Positions 4,399 through 5,378 of a stretch of DNA of 5,378 bases are shown in pieces. The stretch comes from Chloroflexi bacterium RBG_13_46_14 (GTDB lineage: Bacteria > Chloroflexota > Dehalococcoidia > Dehalococcoidales > UBA2162): contig MGML01000198.1 of NCBI GenBank assembly GCA_001796415.1, forward strand, positions 255 to 5,632, given 5' to 3'. The translations under genes and the position numbers were made by a program. Position 1 is the first letter of the stretch. The number at the start of each line of letters is the position of its first letter. The notes under the pieces are model-generated. The model saw nothing but the letters and a program-made list of their open reading frames with translations, had not been told where the DNA came from and searched no databases.

Positions 4399-5378
4399 GT
4401 GCTTTTCAGGATTAAAGGCAGAGTATATTACGGCTGGGTAATCGTAGTCGTGTTTTTAGTTATCCAGGCAGTCCTGATGGGAATTGCTTCGTCTTTTACC
4501 GTCTTTTTCAAGTCCATCGAAGCGGAGTTCGAGTTAACCCGTACAGTTACGTCGGCGATTTTTTCGGTATCGATGATATTGATTCCTATATCAGGATTTA
4601 TCGGCGGATGGGCGCTGGACAGGTATGGACCGAGAGTTGTCCTTTTAGTTATGGGGCTTATTACCGGATTGAGTCTTGTACTTACCAGCAGGACCAGCGC
4701 CACCTGGCAGGTGTTTCTTACTTACAGCGTTTTACTGGCAATCGGCATGGGTCCCGTATATGTAGTGGCGACATCCACTGTTTCAAGGTGGTTCAACAAA
4801 AAACGTGGTCTTGCGGTGGGTATTGCCGGTTCGGGCGAGGGACTGGGGACGATCACGATGGCGCCTTTATCGAACTTCCTTATATCCAGGTTTAACTGGA
4901 AAACAGCCTATCTCATTATAGGTTTGATAACCTGGGCTGTTGTTATCCCTCTCTCACGCTTGCTTAAAAAGGAACCGGGAGAAATCGGCGCTTTACCGGA
5001 CGGAGTGAAAGCAGAGGAGGGAGGCATGGCCGGGGTGAATCCGGAAGTGAAAACTAAGGAATCCGGTATGACTCTGGCTGAGACACTTAAAACCAGGGGA
5101 TTCTGGGCTGTTACAGGTATCTGGTTTTTCTTTTCGTTCTGTATGTCGATGCTTTTTACGCATATCGTCCCGCATGTTACCGATATCGGGATCACTGCCA
5201 CCGAAGGGGCGATGATTATCAGTATCATGGGTGCGGCACGAGTAGGCGGAATGATAGGACTCGGGATAGTTGCCGATAGGGCGGGAAGGAAAAAAGTAGC
5301 GGTTGTTTCTACCCTGGTCCAGGCAGGCGTAATGGTATGGCTGTTATGGGCGCGCGAACCGTGGATGTTTTATGTTTT
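4399..5378 (+). CDS. MFS transporter, N-terminal 326 codons, cut by window end
   Basis: An open frame from GTG 4399 runs off the right edge without a stop; 326 residues are visible of an expected 400-440. It begins MLFRIKGRVYYGWVIV and shows about eight hydrophobic helices, the first near residues 13-36. The major facilitator motif A is present after the second helix as GWALDRYGPR (70-79) with D74, R75, G77 and R79. The second half has a matching copy, IVADRAGRKK (290-299), after the eighth helix. A hydrophilic stretch (about 188-225, many E, K and G) is the central cytoplasmic loop between the two six-helix halves. The YYGWVIV start and the RWFNKKRGLAVGIAGSG segment after helix 4 resemble the oxalate/formate antiporter and monocarboxylate transporter branches, so an organic-acid substrate is a guess; nothing visible fixes the substrate. 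It acts in the inner membrane. Confidence 0.9.
   Translation, partial: MLFRIKGRVYYGWVIVVVFLVIQAVLMGIASSFTVFFKSIEAEFELTRTVTSAIFSVSMILIPISGFIGGWALDRYGPRVVLLVMGLITGLSLVLTSRTSATWQVFLTYSVLLAIGMGPVYVVATSTVSRWFNKKRGLAVGIAGSGEGLGTITMAPLSNFLISRFNWKTAYLIIGLITWAVVIPLSRLLKKEPGEIGALPDGVKAEEGGMAGVNPEVKTKESGMTLAETLKTRGFWAVTGIWFFFSFCMSMLFTHIVPHVTDIGITATEGAMIISIMGAARVGGMIGLGIVADRAGRKKVAVVSTLVQAGVMVWLLWAREPWMFYV

Noticed and set aside
4428..5228. Antisense and alternate frames inside the transporter region (4428-4703, 4608-4895, 4908-5228, 4993-5175)
   Set aside because: The uninterrupted + frame from GTG 4399 has MFS motif A twice and regular membrane helices, so these are shadows. The real gene simply has no stop within the window.
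1..5378. CRISPR array, tRNA or rRNA genes, insertion sequence
   Set aside because: No regularly spaced repeats, no tRNA-like cloverleaf, no rRNA-like sequence and no transposase or integrase frame were seen on either strand.

Overview
The window is a bacterial chromosomal segment of mixed composition. The flanking genes are roughly 50% GC in hand-counted 60-base samples. A central block of about 1.6 kb, from the end of the first full gene to about position 3100, is near 30-36% GC in the same kind of sample. The Mre11/SbcD-like protein at 287-1519 has a GDAYK-type second motif and an overall wording that I associate with Chloroflexota (Dehalococcoidia-like) homologues. The lipoprotein and MFS gene downstream fit that lineage, but the assignment is inference from memory and not a search result.

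Layout, left to right, all genes on the + strand: (1) the last 40 codons of an unrecognised gene, 2-124, closed by a weak hairpin-plus-T-run terminator; (2) a complete SbcD/Mre11-family nuclease, 287-1519, with no SbcC/Rad50 partner in view; (3) an AT-rich two-gene cassette. The cassette holds a STAS-like plus GHKL-ATPase protein (1626-2498) and a small DUF4325/STAS-like protein (2518-2850). It has its own near-consensus promoter (1591-1618) and its own stem-loop terminator (2862-2901). (4) A gene-poor AT-rich stretch, 2851-3190, holding the terminator, a doubtful 28-codon amphipathic ORF, a 10-base direct repeat and the next promoter. (5) A secreted lipoprotein of unknown function (3191-4276) with an acidic, proline-rich tail, followed by a very strong hairpin; (6) the first 326 codons of a major facilitator transporter, starting at GTG 4399 and running off the right edge.

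The most interesting part is the cassette in region 3. An ATPase of the histidine-kinase/RsbW fold fused to a STAS-like domain, followed 19 bases later by a stand-alone STAS-like protein, is the parts list of a partner-switching module (kinase and antagonist). No sigma factor, phosphatase or effector is encoded beside it. Composition, private promoter and terminator, and position directly after sbcD suggest an acquired, self-contained unit. The promoter geometry puts the -10 box over the upstream ATG, which points to a leaderless mRNA starting at the second ATG. The other genes look like ordinary chromosomal cargo with no evident functional link to each other.
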